Shown: one piece after another, positions 37,401-46,242 of the stretch
Layout of the letters: each line of letters begins with the position of its first letter
How positions within the stretch are numbered: the first letter of the stretch is position 1
The notes under the pieces: model-generated
What the model was told of the DNA's origin: nothing
Database searches by the model: none
What the model saw: only the letters and a program-made list of their open reading frames with translations
NCBI GenBank assembly: GCA_022822725.1
Contig: JAJEAN010000002.1
Location: forward strand, 124,001-188,000
Reading direction: 5' to 3'
DNA length: 64,000 bases
Source: Candidatus Latescibacterota bacterium
GTDB taxonomy: Bacteria > JAAXHH01
Translations under genes and position numbers: made by a program

Positions 37401-38938
37401 GGCAGTAGTCCGGACAGGCCTTCGTTATTGGAGAGGTCCAGCACCTTCAGGCTCTCGAGATCGCCCAGTTGGCCGGGAATCGATCCGACCAGGTTGTTTT
37501 CGGCAAGACTCAGTGCCGTCACCTGTCCATCTTCATCTATCGTCACGCCATACCAATCGCTTAAAGGATCCGAACTCAGCCAGTTCGTCGAGACCGTCCA
37601 GTTGTCGCCGCCCGTACGTTCGTAGAACGCGACCAAGGGGTCCCTTTCCGGATCGGGACAATAGCGGTCGATACGCTGTTCCGAGATACTTCCCAACCAT
37701 TGTCGAAATGCGGTGGTGGAGGGCACACAGAGATTCGTGTAATCGATAGAGAAACGACCAAGTTTAAGATTGAGAAAAGAGCCAGGCAGGGGACCGGTAA
37801 GACCTGGATTGTCGGCCAGTCCCAGGCCAAATAGATTGGCGAGTCGTCCTAGTTCATGAGGAATCCGACCCGTCAAACGGTTAGACCCAAGATCCAGTAG
37901 TGTGAGTTTCCGCAGTTGTCCGAGTACCGGGGGAATCGAATTCATAATCTGGTTGGACCAAAGTGTCAGGTATTCCAGATTTTCGAGTTTTCCGATATCC
38001 AGCGGGATTGGCCCCGATAACTGGTTATTACCCAGATCCAGCCTCTGCAGGTTGCCCAGGTTGCCCAGGTTGGATGGAATTGAACCCGATAACGCGTTTT
38101 CGTAAAGCTCCAGTATAATCACGCGCCCCGCGGCGTTGGTGGTCACTCCATACCACTCACCTATCGGCCTGTCGCTCAGCCAGTAGGTGCTGTCCTTCCA
38201 GTTCGATCCGTCGGTTGCATTGTACAGTGCGATCAAGGCTTCCCGGTCCCGGCTGTCGCCCATCACCGTAACGGCCGCGTTCGCAGACACACTGCCCGAA
38301 CGAGCCGTGATGGCCGCTGTGCCGTTCGAGACCGCTGTGACCAGGCCCTGGCTGCTGATAGTGGCCACACCCTCGTCGCTGCTCGACCAAGCGAGGACTG
38401 CGTCTTCAATCGGTTGGCCATTCTGATCTAGCACAGAGACTGCAAGCTGCAACGTCTCGCCAAGGGACATCAGCGTTACTGAGGACGGCTCGATCACGAT
38501 GCGAACGGCGGACTGCATAACCGCTACGTTCACGCTCGCAGACGCGCTGCCTGAACGGACCGTAATCGTCGCCGTACCGTTCGAGACCGCTGTCACCAAT
38601 CCCTGACTGCTCACCGTCGACACGGCCGGATGGCTACTCGACCAGGACACCGTCGCACTGCCGAGTACAGCGTTGTTCTGATCGAAGACCCTGGCTGTCA
38701 AGGACACGGTCTGACCTACGGAGTTGAACGTAACAGATAGCGGGGTGATTGTAATACGGGTAGGCACAGGCCCTGGGGGAGGTGGCACAGGCGTTGCAGG
38801 TGGCGGTTCAGGCGCCGCGGGTTTTGTCGGACTGTCTTCGCCGCAGGTGGTAAGGGCCAGACAGGTCGCGATCAGTATAACAGCCGCGAAATATGAAGAA
38901 CTCGTCAAGGACAGTCGCTTCAAAGAACGAGCATTCAT
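34493..38938 (-). CDS. Giant LRR/Big_2 lipoprotein with C-terminal metzincin-type protease domain
   Basis: 1481 aa. Lipobox LTTC, Pro-rich linker, two Big_2 domains, then three LRR modules each with its own Trp cap (NWLSD/S.P...W(Y/H)GV): a short one, a very short one, and a long one with about 15 LRRs. A domain starting VAAYLTQATQSLTHPVPLV precedes the protease core: HELGHNFNLKH (H1226, E1227, H1230, H1236) and a Met-turn DLMSYC. The zinc site is intact, so activity is plausible; the spacing is that of metzincins, reminiscent of M66 (StcE-type) proteases. GGGGAA lies 8 bp before the ATG at 38938; the frame runs to 39052 but lacks a better start. Confidence 0.82.
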   Translation of the reverse strand: MNARSLKRLSLTSSSYFAAVILIATCLALTTCGEDSPTKPAAPEPPPATPVPPPPGPVPTRITITPLSVTFNSVGQTVSLTARVFDQNNAVLGSATVSWSSSHPAVSTVSSQGLVTAVSNGTATITVRSGSASASVNVAVMQSAVRIVIEPSSVTLMSLGETLQLAVSVLDQNGQPIEDAVLAWSSSDEGVATISSQGLVTAVSNGTAAITARSGSVSANAAVTVMGDSRDREALIALYNATDGSNWKDSTYWLSDRPIGEWYGVTTNAAGRVIILELYENALSGSIPSNLGNLGNLQRLDLGNNQLSGPIPLDIGKLENLEYLTLWSNQIMNSIPPVLGQLRKLTLLDLGSNRLTGRIPHELGRLANLFGLGLADNPGLTGPLPGSFLNLKLGRFSIDYTNLCVPSTTAFRQWLGSISEQRIDRYCPDPERDPLVAFYERTGGDNWTVSTNWLSSDPLSDWYGVTIDEDGQVTALSLAENNLVGSIPGQLGDLESLKVLDLSNNEGLSGLLPSSFFGLNPDRLVLGGTEVCAPPDPEFAQWLGRIMHADVSVCTTDDRPDYYALAALYQSTNGPGWTNSDNWLSDEPLGTWHGVSTDSDGRVTGLDLRENNLRGQIPPESGRLQYLTELNVWGNQLAGSIPPEIGQLQNLSFLQLGKNQLTGPILSELGKLQNLTRLDLGGNQLTGPIPPEIWELQQLRVLWLSGNPLSGSIPEEIGQLQNLTWLGLGSSQLTGTIPPEIGQLQSLGRLNLSGNQLTGPIPPELGQLQNLTNLDLILNQLSGPIPPELGRLRSLTRMRLNANQLSGPIPPELGQLQNLEGIGLIFNQLSGPIPPELGRLQNLEELALRNNQLTGAIPPELGQLQNLEWLGLSHNQFTGAISPELGQLQNLTELHLASNRLSGNVPITFGDLTSLKVLSLSGNTDMAGALPLSLINLNLESLGLEDTRLCAPPDPAFQDWLRTTPGGRVEPCVSVARGRVAAYLTQATQSLTHPVPLVAGEDALLRVFVATQEDEEIPGPPVLRPPVKAAFYLDGAEVHSVVVPGGETDVPDEIYEGDLSASANATVPGSIVMPGLEMVVEIGQDVAPELVPAVVVRLPTEGRIAVDVRDVPPFHLTLVPFLWTEDPDRSILTQVESLTAESDLFRYTRDILPVDEFLLDVHEPVWISVDPGWENHSEVIRLTKMISEVEGSVGHLHMGVLRSGGGWGELGGLASVSVLRAGTIAHELGHNFNLKHVPCGNAGDPDRNYPYPDGSIGAWGYDVLEEALVSPDIPDLMSYCGPPDWISDYHFTKALNYRVLQAQEAPLAAAFAPDARSLLLWGGVDENGEIVLEPAFVVDAPAALPELDGPYLIEGVARDGGTLFRLSFGMPEISHSEGGVFAFIIPARSDWPDRLARITLSGPEGVTTLGGEEKLDAGDAPAAALLLDPVTGSVRGLLQDWPDQGVSTPGISAAAARRAAPEPGLEVVISWGMPEFEDWDR

Positions 38939-39295
38939 ATGACGTTCCCCGGGCCCGGTGTGGACGGCATTACCTATGAGTTTTCGACTAACCTTTTGAA
39001 ATGTGGAATGATCAAAGTATGGACCATATTCAGATTTACAATATAAAACCACCCATATCCATGTATTTTCTGGTACAATACCCTGGCTTATGATATTTGC
39101 GTGATGTATTGGGGTTATATGTGATTATTCGAGAACGAGAGGGGACGAGGGCACAAACACATGCCGCCAGCGCTTCCGGATCGTTGGCGATCCGTCCGGA
39201 ATCCTGTGTTACGGAAGCTCCGCCTCCCCGTTCCATCCATCCGGGAAGGGTATGAAGGCTGGGTAGGATCTGAAGGCTGGGTGCGGAAAGTCCTG
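38939..39295. other. Intergenic stretch
   Basis: AT-richer than its surroundings near 39000-39120. I see no gene. A short direct repeat (TGAAGGCTGGGT) lies between 39250 and 39280. It must hold the promoter of the giant LRR gene, but I cannot place it with confidence. Confidence 0.4.
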
Positions 39296-40210
39296 CTAGG
39301 GAAGTAGCACGACCTGGCGCCCGCTCCCGCTTGCCAGGTCGTAGAGGCGCCACAGCTCGTCCGCGCGGACGGCAAGGCCGGGGTTTTCCGACGGGACGCG
39401 CGTGGGCTCGCCGGTCCTCGAGTCGTAGGCGACCCGGAAGATCCCGGCGAAGTTCATCCCGACGATGTATCCGGAATGATCGAAAATGAGACTGCCGCTC
39501 GTGCGGCCGACAAGGTCCAGGTCATGCTGGATGATCCGGCTGTTCGCCGGCGTGGGGACCGCGTCGACAAAGGGCCTCAGCGCGCCGATCGTTCCGCCTT
39601 TGAATGTGGCGATAGGAACCGTGACGGACTCGCCCGATTCTTCCTCCGGAAACCCGATCGTACCGATGGGCTGTCCCGTGCGCAGTCCCTGGGCCTGGTC
39701 CCTGGGCAGGAAGAACGGCAGGTCCGTCAGGTTCGCGTCGATGATGAGCAGGGCCGCGTCGGGCGAACCGGCCGTGCCGTCGTAGTCGGGATGAATCCAG
39801 TAGTTCTGCAGCCAGTACGTGTCGGCGCCGCCGATCTCCGTGCCCGACTTGACGGCAAAGGCCCGTGGGTTGAGATCTTCGATGAACTGGGTCGAAACGA
39901 GCACGGCCTGCACGACGCGGGCATTGGTCCAGACGGCGTTCCAGAAGTGCGCGACGAACCCGGAACCCAGCACGTAGTTCTTCCCCTGAACCTGCACCCC
40001 GATCGCGTAGACCGCGTCGTCCAGGTTCTGGTTCTCGATTACGTCCGACCAGTCCAGCGTCTCCCCGGGTTCGCCCTGCGGTCCCGCCGGACCCTGGATG
40101 CCCTGCGGACCCGCGGCGCCGGCCTGCCCCGCCGGTCCGGCCGGACCCGTCGGTCCCTCACAGCCGAGAAATACAAGAAAGAGTAACAGCCTGGCGGGGT
40201 GGTGTAGCAC
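39296..40210 (-). CDS. Collagen-like lipoprotein with trypsin-fold domain lacking the catalytic His
   Basis: 304 aa. Lipobox VFLGC, then a collagen-like Gly-x-y stretch ([19 protein letters not shown] and on, about 10 triplets), then a chymotrypsin-like fold: GSGFVAHFWNAVWTNARVV where active enzymes have a TNxHVV motif, DAALLII with the expected Asp, and GRTSGSLIF where GNSGGPL is usual. The Ser may be present but the His is replaced by Arg, so it is probably a non-catalytic member. The GTG at 40210 has GGAGG 9 bp upstream; this start gives a proper short lipoprotein signal. Confidence 0.75.
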   Translation of the reverse strand: MLHHPARLLLFLVFLGCEGPTGPAGPAGQAGAAGPQGIQGPAGPQGEPGETLDWSDVIENQNLDDAVYAIGVQVQGKNYVLGSGFVAHFWNAVWTNARVVQAVLVSTQFIEDLNPRAFAVKSGTEIGGADTYWLQNYWIHPDYDGTAGSPDAALLIIDANLTDLPFFLPRDQAQGLRTGQPIGTIGFPEEESGESVTVPIATFKGGTIGALRPFVDAVPTPANSRIIQHDLDLVGRTSGSLIFDHSGYIVGMNFAGIFRVAYDSRTGEPTRVPSENPGLAVRADELWRLYDLASGSGRQVVLLP

Positions 40211-40425
40211 GATGGAGACCTCCGGATGTTGCCGCGATCGGCTAAGTAATATGTTCCACAATACACTGCTTTCAATGCAATACCAAGCCACGGCGCAAGG
40301 ATTCCCGGTCTACCGGGTATGTCGGCACGTCGGCATAACGCAACCGGAACCATGAAGCGCCGCGACGCAGAAAGTAACTTTCAGGAGGGGCTTAGTCAAG
40401 AGGGAGGGAACAGGCGGAAAAGCAC

Positions 40426-40479
40426 AAAAAAAACCGTCCGCCCTGTTCGGTCGCTAAAGCTCCTACTAAGGACGGACGG
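40426..40479 (-). terminator. Rho-independent terminator (minus strand)
   Basis: Read on the minus strand, CCGTCCGTCC (40479-40470) pairs with GGCGGACGG (40442-40434) across a long loop and is followed by eight T. It lies 135 bp past the stop of the collagen-like lipoprotein gene at 40614. A second short hairpin (ATACTC..GAGTAT) sits next to it at about 40486-40507. The rest of the gap 40211-40613 shows no gene. Confidence 0.65.
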
Positions 40480-40613
40480 GAAGATACTCGGTGCTAACTG
40501 AGTATTCTGTATTTTCGATTGTTGCTTCTTGTCAATGCCTCTCAAGAAACCTGGTGAGTGGTTATAACCTGGTGGAATACAACCACTCACCCGTTAGGCT
40601 ATCGAGATCAGGT

Positions 40614-42023
40614 CTACGGCTTGACGTTGTTAGGACGTGTGATGTCAACTTCGATGTAAATCGTGTCGGCATACCTGGAAGAAATTTCTATCCTGGCGGT
40701 GCCTCGGCCCATCACCTGACCGTTACTGTTTTCATCCGCTGCTAATGTTGCGGTGACTTGGCCCGAACCACCTGCGACAGGGCCGCTATGATCCAAGGTA
40801 ATGATGTCAGCATCCAGACTCAAGAAACTCACCATGCCACCATCATCAGCGACATTACTCCACGAGTCAGCGTTTGCGTCGTACTGCTCGAGTGTAACCG
40901 TAACGTTCACTGTCGTCGGATCCAGCACTGCAGCGGCCGCCTCAGCGTTATACACTATCGGAGTGGTATTGGGATCACTCGTAGTGGAATCACCCACAGC
41001 CGTGTACTGCCCGGAGATAGGAAGTGTAGCAGTCAGCCTGCGTTGAATGGACTGAATGTCGAACACGGTGACTTTGATCTTGTTACTCGCGACATCGCCG
41101 ACATTAGCCGTGATATCAGCAGAACCGACACCAACACCCGTCACCACACCGTCTTCATCAACGGTCGCCACGCCGGTATTGGAACTCGCCCAGGTAAAGG
41201 TTATATTGGGAACCACGTTACCATCGGGACCCGCCACATCATCCTGCGCGGCATCACGGGCTTCAGCGTTGATAGTAATCTCATCGCCTATTGCAAGCCT
41301 TCTATCATCACCAGTCGAAGCGATGATACCCTTGACTACGTCATGGACGACGATGTCGAACTCTACTTCTATTCCACGACCATCAGCGGTCATGGTAACC
41401 GTCGCCGTTCCCCTTCTATGACCGGTAATCGTAGCGCTAACCGGCGAGGTACTCTCCACTGAGGCGACTTCCGCGTCGTCGGTTTCCCATGAGAACGTAA
41501 CGGGGATCGCCGTACCGCTGACTGACCCGGCCTTGGCGACATATGACGTGGAAGAGCCAGTAAGCAGGCCAACACTCTGGCTTTGGATGTTAGAAACCAG
41601 TACCTGGGTACCCTTCTTGGGATCTGTTTCACCGTCCTTCAGCAACAGGATGTGGTGCACGTCAGCCAGGACACCACCAGCGATGACTTCGTCAACGATC
41701 CCCTGGACAGTACCAGGATCGACGCCGGTACCAGGTGCACCATCGGCACCATCGGCACCAGCCGGACCTTGCTCACCCTGAGGGCCTTGCTCGCCCTGCG
41801 GACCTGCCGGACCAGGCGCACCATCGGCACCATCGGCACCGTCAGCACCAGCCGGACCCTGGGGACCAGCCGGACCAGCCGGACCAGTCGAACCCTGCGG
41901 GCCAGCCGGACCTGCCGGACCAGCGGCGCCGGACGGGCCCGTCGGACCTGCCGGACCTGTCTTACCTTCGCATCCATACATACTGAGAGCGAACGCAATC
42001 AGTACTACTATGAAGTAATGCAT
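40614..42023 (-). CDS. Collagen-like lipoprotein with Ig-like domains
   Basis: 469 aa. Lipobox MYGC, then about 28 Gly-x-y triplets rich in GPAGPAG and GADGADG, then a linker ([16 protein letters not shown]) and at least two Big_2-like domains ([39 protein letters not shown]). No enzyme domain. GGGAG precedes the ATG. The triplet stretch could form a triple-helical stalk lifting the Ig domains off the membrane. The gene has its own terminator and is the central one of three collagen-like lipoproteins in the island. Confidence 0.8.
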   Translation of the reverse strand: MHYFIVVLIAFALSMYGCEGKTGPAGPTGPSGAAGPAGPAGPQGSTGPAGPAGPQGPAGADGADGADGAPGPAGPQGEQGPQGEQGPAGADGADGAPGTGVDPGTVQGIVDEVIAGGVLADVHHILLLKDGETDPKKGTQVLVSNIQSQSVGLLTGSSTSYVAKAGSVSGTAIPVTFSWETDDAEVASVESTSPVSATITGHRRGTATVTMTADGRGIEVEFDIVVHDVVKGIIASTGDDRRLAIGDEITINAEARDAAQDDVAGPDGNVVPNITFTWASSNTGVATVDEDGVVTGVGVGSADITANVGDVASNKIKVTVFDIQSIQRRLTATLPISGQYTAVGDSTTSDPNTTPIVYNAEAAAAVLDPTTVNVTVTLEQYDANADSWSNVADDGGMVSFLSLDADIITLDHSGPVAGGSGQVTATLAADENSNGQVMGRGTARIEISSRYADTIYIEVDITRPNNVKP

Positions 42024-42129
42024 CTGTATCTCCCGTAGAATGAGACCTGCATTTTACAATCTGCTCATATACATAAGTAAGCAACCTATATGCGCTCCTT
42101 TCCCATATGCCCTCTACGTGGCATGGACA

Positions 42130-42618
42130 CTAAAAACCAAGTGGTATCCTCAAGAATGTACGAACTGAGACCCAACTCCACTTCTCGGCTGCATCGTCCG
42201 AGATATTGTACTCCACAACCGCGCCCAGTCTGTTCCACACCGTACCGATACCGCCGTTCACAATCCAGGTCGTCATATTGTCCTCGTCGCCCATGACCCG
42301 GTAAGCACTTCCCGCCGTGGCCTGGACGTAACAGAACATGTCGTCATCCGATGTGGTGGACACCCTCAACCCGGCCATGACCGGGAGGGACGAATAGTCG
42401 CTGTTGTGCCGATCATACGACAAGTTGCCAATGAACTGAAACCGGTCGTTCAAATCCGCTGCCATTTCGACCCTGACTCCGTACCCGATGCTCGAATCAG
42501 TAAGATCCGTAAGACAAGAATAGGGTCTGCTGCCGGACACGCCCAGGTTCAGGTCCAACTGGGCGTATGCATCACCACATGCAAGCGTGGCAATCAAAAG
42601 AAAAACGATTCTTGCCAT
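42130..42618 (-). CDS. Small outer-membrane beta-barrel-like protein
   Basis: 162 aa. Signal peptide MARIVFLLIATLACGDAYAQ. The rest alternates in a way typical of an 8-strand barrel (IGYGVRVEMAADLNDRFQFIGNLSY..., VNGGIGTVWNRLGAVVEYNIS) and ends in an aromatic residue (RIPLGF), the usual barrel C-terminal signature. No precise family recognised. It has a strong promoter and a long leader with an inverted repeat. Confidence 0.65.
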   Translation of the reverse strand: MARIVFLLIATLACGDAYAQLDLNLGVSGSRPYSCLTDLTDSSIGYGVRVEMAADLNDRFQFIGNLSYDRHNSDYSSLPVMAGLRVSTTSDDDMFCYVQATAGSAYRVMGDEDNMTTWIVNGGIGTVWNRLGAVVEYNISDDAAEKWSWVSVRTFLRIPLGF

Positions 42619-42674
42619 ATCTCCTCACGAAAAGTACGGGTTTTGAACCCATATAATATGATTCACTTCGATAA

Positions 42675-42709
42675 TGCAAGGAAAAAATGAATCTTTTTAT
42701 TCCCTTGCA
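42675..42709. other. Inverted repeat in the leader of the barrel gene
   Basis: TGCAAGG (42675-42681) and CCTTGCA (42703-42709) are perfect inverted copies, with A-rich and T-rich flanks inside that can extend the pairing. It lies between the promoter and the start codon of the barrel gene, so it could form a hairpin in the leader RNA or be a protein-binding site. Confidence 0.5.
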
Positions 42710-42813
42710 ACACCATTCCTTACGTGCCGTTTGCAACCATAACCTCAACTGACTGTATAAGTTTTCAAGGAACCGGCTTTGTCGTCCGGCCCGAAAAGGC
42801 CGCACTAATTGCA

Positions 42814-42842
42814 AGTATAGTGCCGGCCATTGGGCGTGTCAA
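42814..42842 (-). promoter_or_regulatory. Sigma-70-type promoter for the barrel gene
   Basis: On the minus strand: TTGACA (42842-42837), a 17-bp spacer, and TATACT (42819-42814). One base from perfect consensus in the -10. It predicts a leader of about 190 nt. The rest of the gap up to 43133 has no gene that I recognise. Confidence 0.75.
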
Positions 42843-43133
42843 TCGGTTTTCTTCATGGATTCTGCGGTCCATTTGGCCTTTAGACCTCACTGGGTGTTGA
42901 AACGAAACGCTTTGCCAACTCAATCGTCTAACTTAGATTATGCAGGGACTTTGAAGAATCTGCCCTGAGTCGCCGATCTTAAACCGGTTCTATACGGTCC
43001 GCGCGTTCAGGTCAACTCAATGCTGTAGGTCACGAGGTTCATTATTAACATTCATTATAATAAATGTAAAGTTAAAAGTAAATGGGCGGGTGTCACGGGG
43101 CTCCTGCCGGTCATTCTGCTGCCGGCCTGCCTG

Positions 43134-45596
43134 ATGCTGAGTCTCCTCCCCGGGGCGGCGCTCGCGCAGTTCCCTTCCGGCGGCAGGGGGAGCGGTGCCA
43201 CCGCCGACGACGACACGACCGGCCAACCGGAGATCGAATACAACGCGAATGCCTTCGAGTACGTTTTCCGCGACACTACGCTGGTGATGACCGGAAGCGC
43301 CTATGTGAAGTACGGCGACGTGGAGCTGACGGCCGGCCGGCTGAGCTACCAGACCCATAACGAGGTGCTGACCGCGGACTACCTGCCCCCTTCCGCGGAA
43401 ATTGATCCCGAGACCAACACCTATCCCAGGCTGGAAGACCCCGACAACATCGTGGTCGGGGAACGCATGCGTTACGACCTGAAGACGGGCGAGGGGCAGA
43501 TCTGGAACGGCCGGACCCAGTACGACCAGGGGTTCTTCAACGGCGAGATCATGCGGCTCAACGCCGACCAGACCTTCGAACTCAAGGACGGCACCTACAC
43601 CACCTGCAACAATCCGAACCACCTGCACTACTACCTCAAGATCAACGACGCGAAGGTCGTCCCCGGCGACAAGGCGGTCGTCCGGAGCGCGACGGGCTAC
43701 ATCCTCGGCATCCCGGTATTCTATCTGCCCGTATACGTCTTTTCGGTGAAGAGGGGCCGGTCTTCGGGCTTTACGGTGCCGAACTACGGCAGCGGCGTGG
43801 AGGAAGGCCGGTACCTGCGCAACCTCGGCTACTACTGGGCGCCGAACGAGTATTACGACCTGAAGGTCACCGGGGATATCGAGGCCAATACCGGGTTCCT
43901 TCTGAAACCGCGGTTCCAGTACCGGCAGGACACCCGGCTGCGGGGCTATGCGAGCGGCTCCTGGCAGACGGGCTTCGGCGGGAAGACGACCGGCTGGGAC
44001 GTCTCCGCGCAGCACCGGCAGGAAGTGATCCCCGGGCTGACGGTCCGCGGCCAGGCCAACTTCGCCCAGTCGCTTCGTTACCTGCATTCGACGACGCGGG
44101 GGACGGACGTCGGACAGCTGAGGTCCAACACGCGGTCCAGCTTCGCGGTGGACAAGAAGTTCGGCCGGAACAGCCTCAACCTGAGCACGTCCACGAGCGG
44201 CCGGACCGGCCAGCCGAGCCGGCCAACCTCGACGCTGCGGTTCCGGTTCGCCACGCGGCCCATCATCCAGCCGCCCAAAAGGCAGACCCGGCGGGGCAGC
44301 ATGCCGGACTTCAGCCGGCCCCGTACGCAGATCGAGGAGCGCTGGTACCACTCCTTCCTGTTCGGATTCAACAACACCTTAAGAAACCGCAGGAACAACG
44401 TGCGGCTCGACCGGGACACGACCTATACGGGACCGGATACCCGGTACAACTACCGGCACGACACCATCCGGACCTTTTCCAACGCCTTCAGCCTGAGCGC
44501 GCCGCAGAAGATCGGCGACTGGCTGAAGCTGCGCCCTCAGGCCCGGTACACCCGGACCTGGGAACAGGATACGGACCCGGATTCCGAGGACGGCCTGGAA
44601 ACGACGGAAAACCATTCGGTGGGCATGTCGGCCACCACGACGCTGTATGGCCTCTTCCAGCCGAAGATCGGCCGGCTGAACGCCCTGCGCCACGTGGTCA
44701 CGCCGCAGGTCTCCTTCACCCAGAGCGGCGGGACAAGTGTGCGGAAGTCGATGCGATTCTCCCTGGACAACATCCTGCAGGCCAGGACCGAACACGAGAA
44801 CCGGGAGAAGAAGTACAACCTTTTGTACGTCAAGGCCTCCACCTCGTATAATTTCCAGGCCGATACGAAGAAGTTCTCGGACCTGACGACCAGCGTGCGC
44901 ATCCCGAGCCGCCGGCTGAACCTGGACCTGAGGCTGTACCACGACTTCTACGACCCGGAGACCGACGCCTTCCGACGGCCCTGGCTGCAGCGCATGGTGT
45001 TCAGCGGGTCCTTAAACCTCGTGGGACCCCGCAGGGACCTCGGCCAGGGCTTCGGGGATGACGGGTTCGGCGGCAGTTTTGGCGATGGTTTTTCCGGTGG
45101 CGGGTTCGGGGGCAGCAGTTTCGGCGGGAGCGGGTTCAGCTCCGGCGGGTTCGGCAACGACTACGGCGGGTACGGCGGGTACGGTAACGACCGGTTCGAC
45201 CAGCGGTTCGCACAGGTCAAGGGTCCCTGGACGGTCCGGCTTTCCCACCGCTACTCGATCCGGCGCTCGGATCCCGACGACGAAGCGGGATTCACCACCA
45301 GCAACCACGAGATCAGCGCCACGAACCGGTTCGCCCTGAACGACATCACGGACCTGGTCCGGCTGACCAACCGCGTGACCAACCAGTGGCGCGTGCAGCA
45401 CTCGATCAATTACGACTACCGCCGTAAAGAGATCGTCTCCCACAGCATCGACCTGTACCGGCCGCTGCACTGCTGGGAGTTTACTTTCAGGTGGGTGCCG
45501 AACGGTCACAACAAGGGGATTTACCTCCGGATCAACCTCATGGCCCATCCGGACGTGAAGTTCGAGCAGGAGCGGCGGAGCGGGGGGGATGAGTAG
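43134..45596 (+). CDS. LptD-like outer-membrane LPS-assembly protein
   Basis: 820 aa. An OstA/LptA-like N-terminal beta-jellyroll (IEYNANAFEYVFRDTTLVMTG, KYGDVELTAGRLSY, YDLKTGEGQIWNGRTQYDQGFFNGE) precedes a long barrel domain, with YGYILGIPVFYLPVYVFSV-type hydrophobic segments. This matches the LptD family used in LPS export in FCB-group bacteria. A Gly-rich insert (about residues 622-680) lies near the C-terminal end of the barrel. From the ATG at 43134 the signal is only 11 residues; the frame upstream (to 43029) encodes a longer hydrophobic segment but has no ATG, GTG or TTG, so the start is uncertain. Confidence 0.8.
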   Translation: MLSLLPGAALAQFPSGGRGSGATADDDTTGQPEIEYNANAFEYVFRDTTLVMTGSAYVKYGDVELTAGRLSYQTHNEVLTADYLPPSAEIDPETNTYPRLEDPDNIVVGERMRYDLKTGEGQIWNGRTQYDQGFFNGEIMRLNADQTFELKDGTYTTCNNPNHLHYYLKINDAKVVPGDKAVVRSATGYILGIPVFYLPVYVFSVKRGRSSGFTVPNYGSGVEEGRYLRNLGYYWAPNEYYDLKVTGDIEANTGFLLKPRFQYRQDTRLRGYASGSWQTGFGGKTTGWDVSAQHRQEVIPGLTVRGQANFAQSLRYLHSTTRGTDVGQLRSNTRSSFAVDKKFGRNSLNLSTSTSGRTGQPSRPTSTLRFRFATRPIIQPPKRQTRRGSMPDFSRPRTQIEERWYHSFLFGFNNTLRNRRNNVRLDRDTTYTGPDTRYNYRHDTIRTFSNAFSLSAPQKIGDWLKLRPQARYTRTWEQDTDPDSEDGLETTENHSVGMSATTTLYGLFQPKIGRLNALRHVVTPQVSFTQSGGTSVRKSMRFSLDNILQARTEHENREKKYNLLYVKASTSYNFQADTKKFSDLTTSVRIPSRRLNLDLRLYHDFYDPETDAFRRPWLQRMVFSGSLNLVGPRRDLGQGFGDDGFGGSFGDGFSGGGFGGSSFGGSGFSSGGFGNDYGGYGGYGNDRFDQRFAQVKGPWTVRLSHRYSIRRSDPDDEAGFTTSNHEISATNRFALNDITDLVRLTNRVTNQWRVQHSINYDYRRKEIVSHSIDLYRPLHCWEFTFRWVPNGHNKGIYLRINLMAHPDVKFEQERRSGGDE

Positions 45597-45676
45597 GGCG
45601 GGTGCCGCGGTGGGTGGTTCAGGTAGTTGTCCGGGCGGTTAGGTCGGGCGAGAGGTTAGCGGGGCCGGACGCACGG

Positions 45677-45730
45677 CTAACGCGCAAGCAGGAACGCGCC
45701 GGCCATGGCCCCGGCGACGCAGATGCTGAC
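45677..45730. repeat. Left copy of the thiolase gene 3' end (54 bp)
   Basis: Matches 46299-46352, the last 18 codons of the thiolase gene including its stop, at 48 of 54 positions and in the same orientation. With the right-hand copies it brackets the hicBA pair. The rest of 45597-45750 holds no gene. Confidence 0.85.
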
Positions 45731-45750
45731 TGTTTAGTGAATCATGCGGG

Positions 45751-45966
45751 CTAAGACAACAACACACGGAACTCTTCGACTGTTAGTCCAGCATCCCTTA
45801 CAATTCCTCCCATAGTATATGCATTCACGGGGTTATTGCGAGGAACAGTCAAAATACGGACTCCATCGGTCATTACGATATGCTTTCCCTGTCGTGCAAT
45901 ACGAAATCCTGCCTTCTTGAGTGCCCTGACGGCGTCAAGGTGATTGATTCCCGCAACTTTCGGCAT
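45751..45966 (-). CDS. hicA: HicA-family mRNA interferase toxin
   Basis: 71 aa, normal size. MPKVAGINHLDAVRALKKAGF, the catalytic-His segment QGKHIVMTDG, and LTVPRNN are the family signatures of HicA, a double-stranded RNA-binding-fold RNase that cleaves mRNA and stops translation. The gene is 2 bp downstream of the HicB gene. Antitoxin first, toxin second is a less common order than hicAB but is seen. Confidence 0.85.
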   Translation of the reverse strand: MPKVAGINHLDAVRALKKAGFRIARQGKHIVMTDGVRILTVPRNNPVNAYTMGGIVRDAGLTVEEFRVLLS

Positions 45967-45968
45967 GT

Positions 45969-46166
45969 TTACTCAGCCAGTTCGATTTCCCGGATGTCTT
46001 CGTGCTCTAATAAATCGTCAACGACACCGAGATATTCTCGTATCGCGGTTTCAATATTTGCCAGGGCCTCCTCTTCCGTCTTTCCCTGTGACCAGCAACC
46101 AGGTAAGCCGGGTACCGATACGCCGTATCCTTCGTCTGTTTGATGTAGAGCGGTTTTATACTTCAT
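45969..46166 (-). CDS. hicB: HicB-family antitoxin
   Basis: 65 aa. MKYKTALHQTDEGYGVSVPGLPGCWSQGKTEEEALANIETAI is the degenerate RNase-H-like HicB core, described here as the YGVSVPGLPGCWSQG block followed by the EEALANIETAI helix. No DNA-binding extension is visible, so transcriptional autoregulation by HicB alone is not obvious. The ATG at 46166 has AAAGG upstream; a longer reading from 46238 adds 24 residues without family similarity. Confidence 0.85.
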   Translation of the reverse strand: MKYKTALHQTDEGYGVSVPGLPGCWSQGKTEEEALANIETAIREYLGVVDDLLEHEDIREIELAE

Positions 46167-46242
46167 ATCGGCACCTTTCGAGTAGCGTGATTCCAATACA
46201 CAACCATCGACGAGTTCCATACGTAATTTAACCGGCAAACGC

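Noticed and set aside
42572-42814. 80-residue minus-strand frame upstream of the barrel gene
   Set aside because: It overlaps the leader and the start of the barrel gene, lacks a ribosome site, and has no motif.
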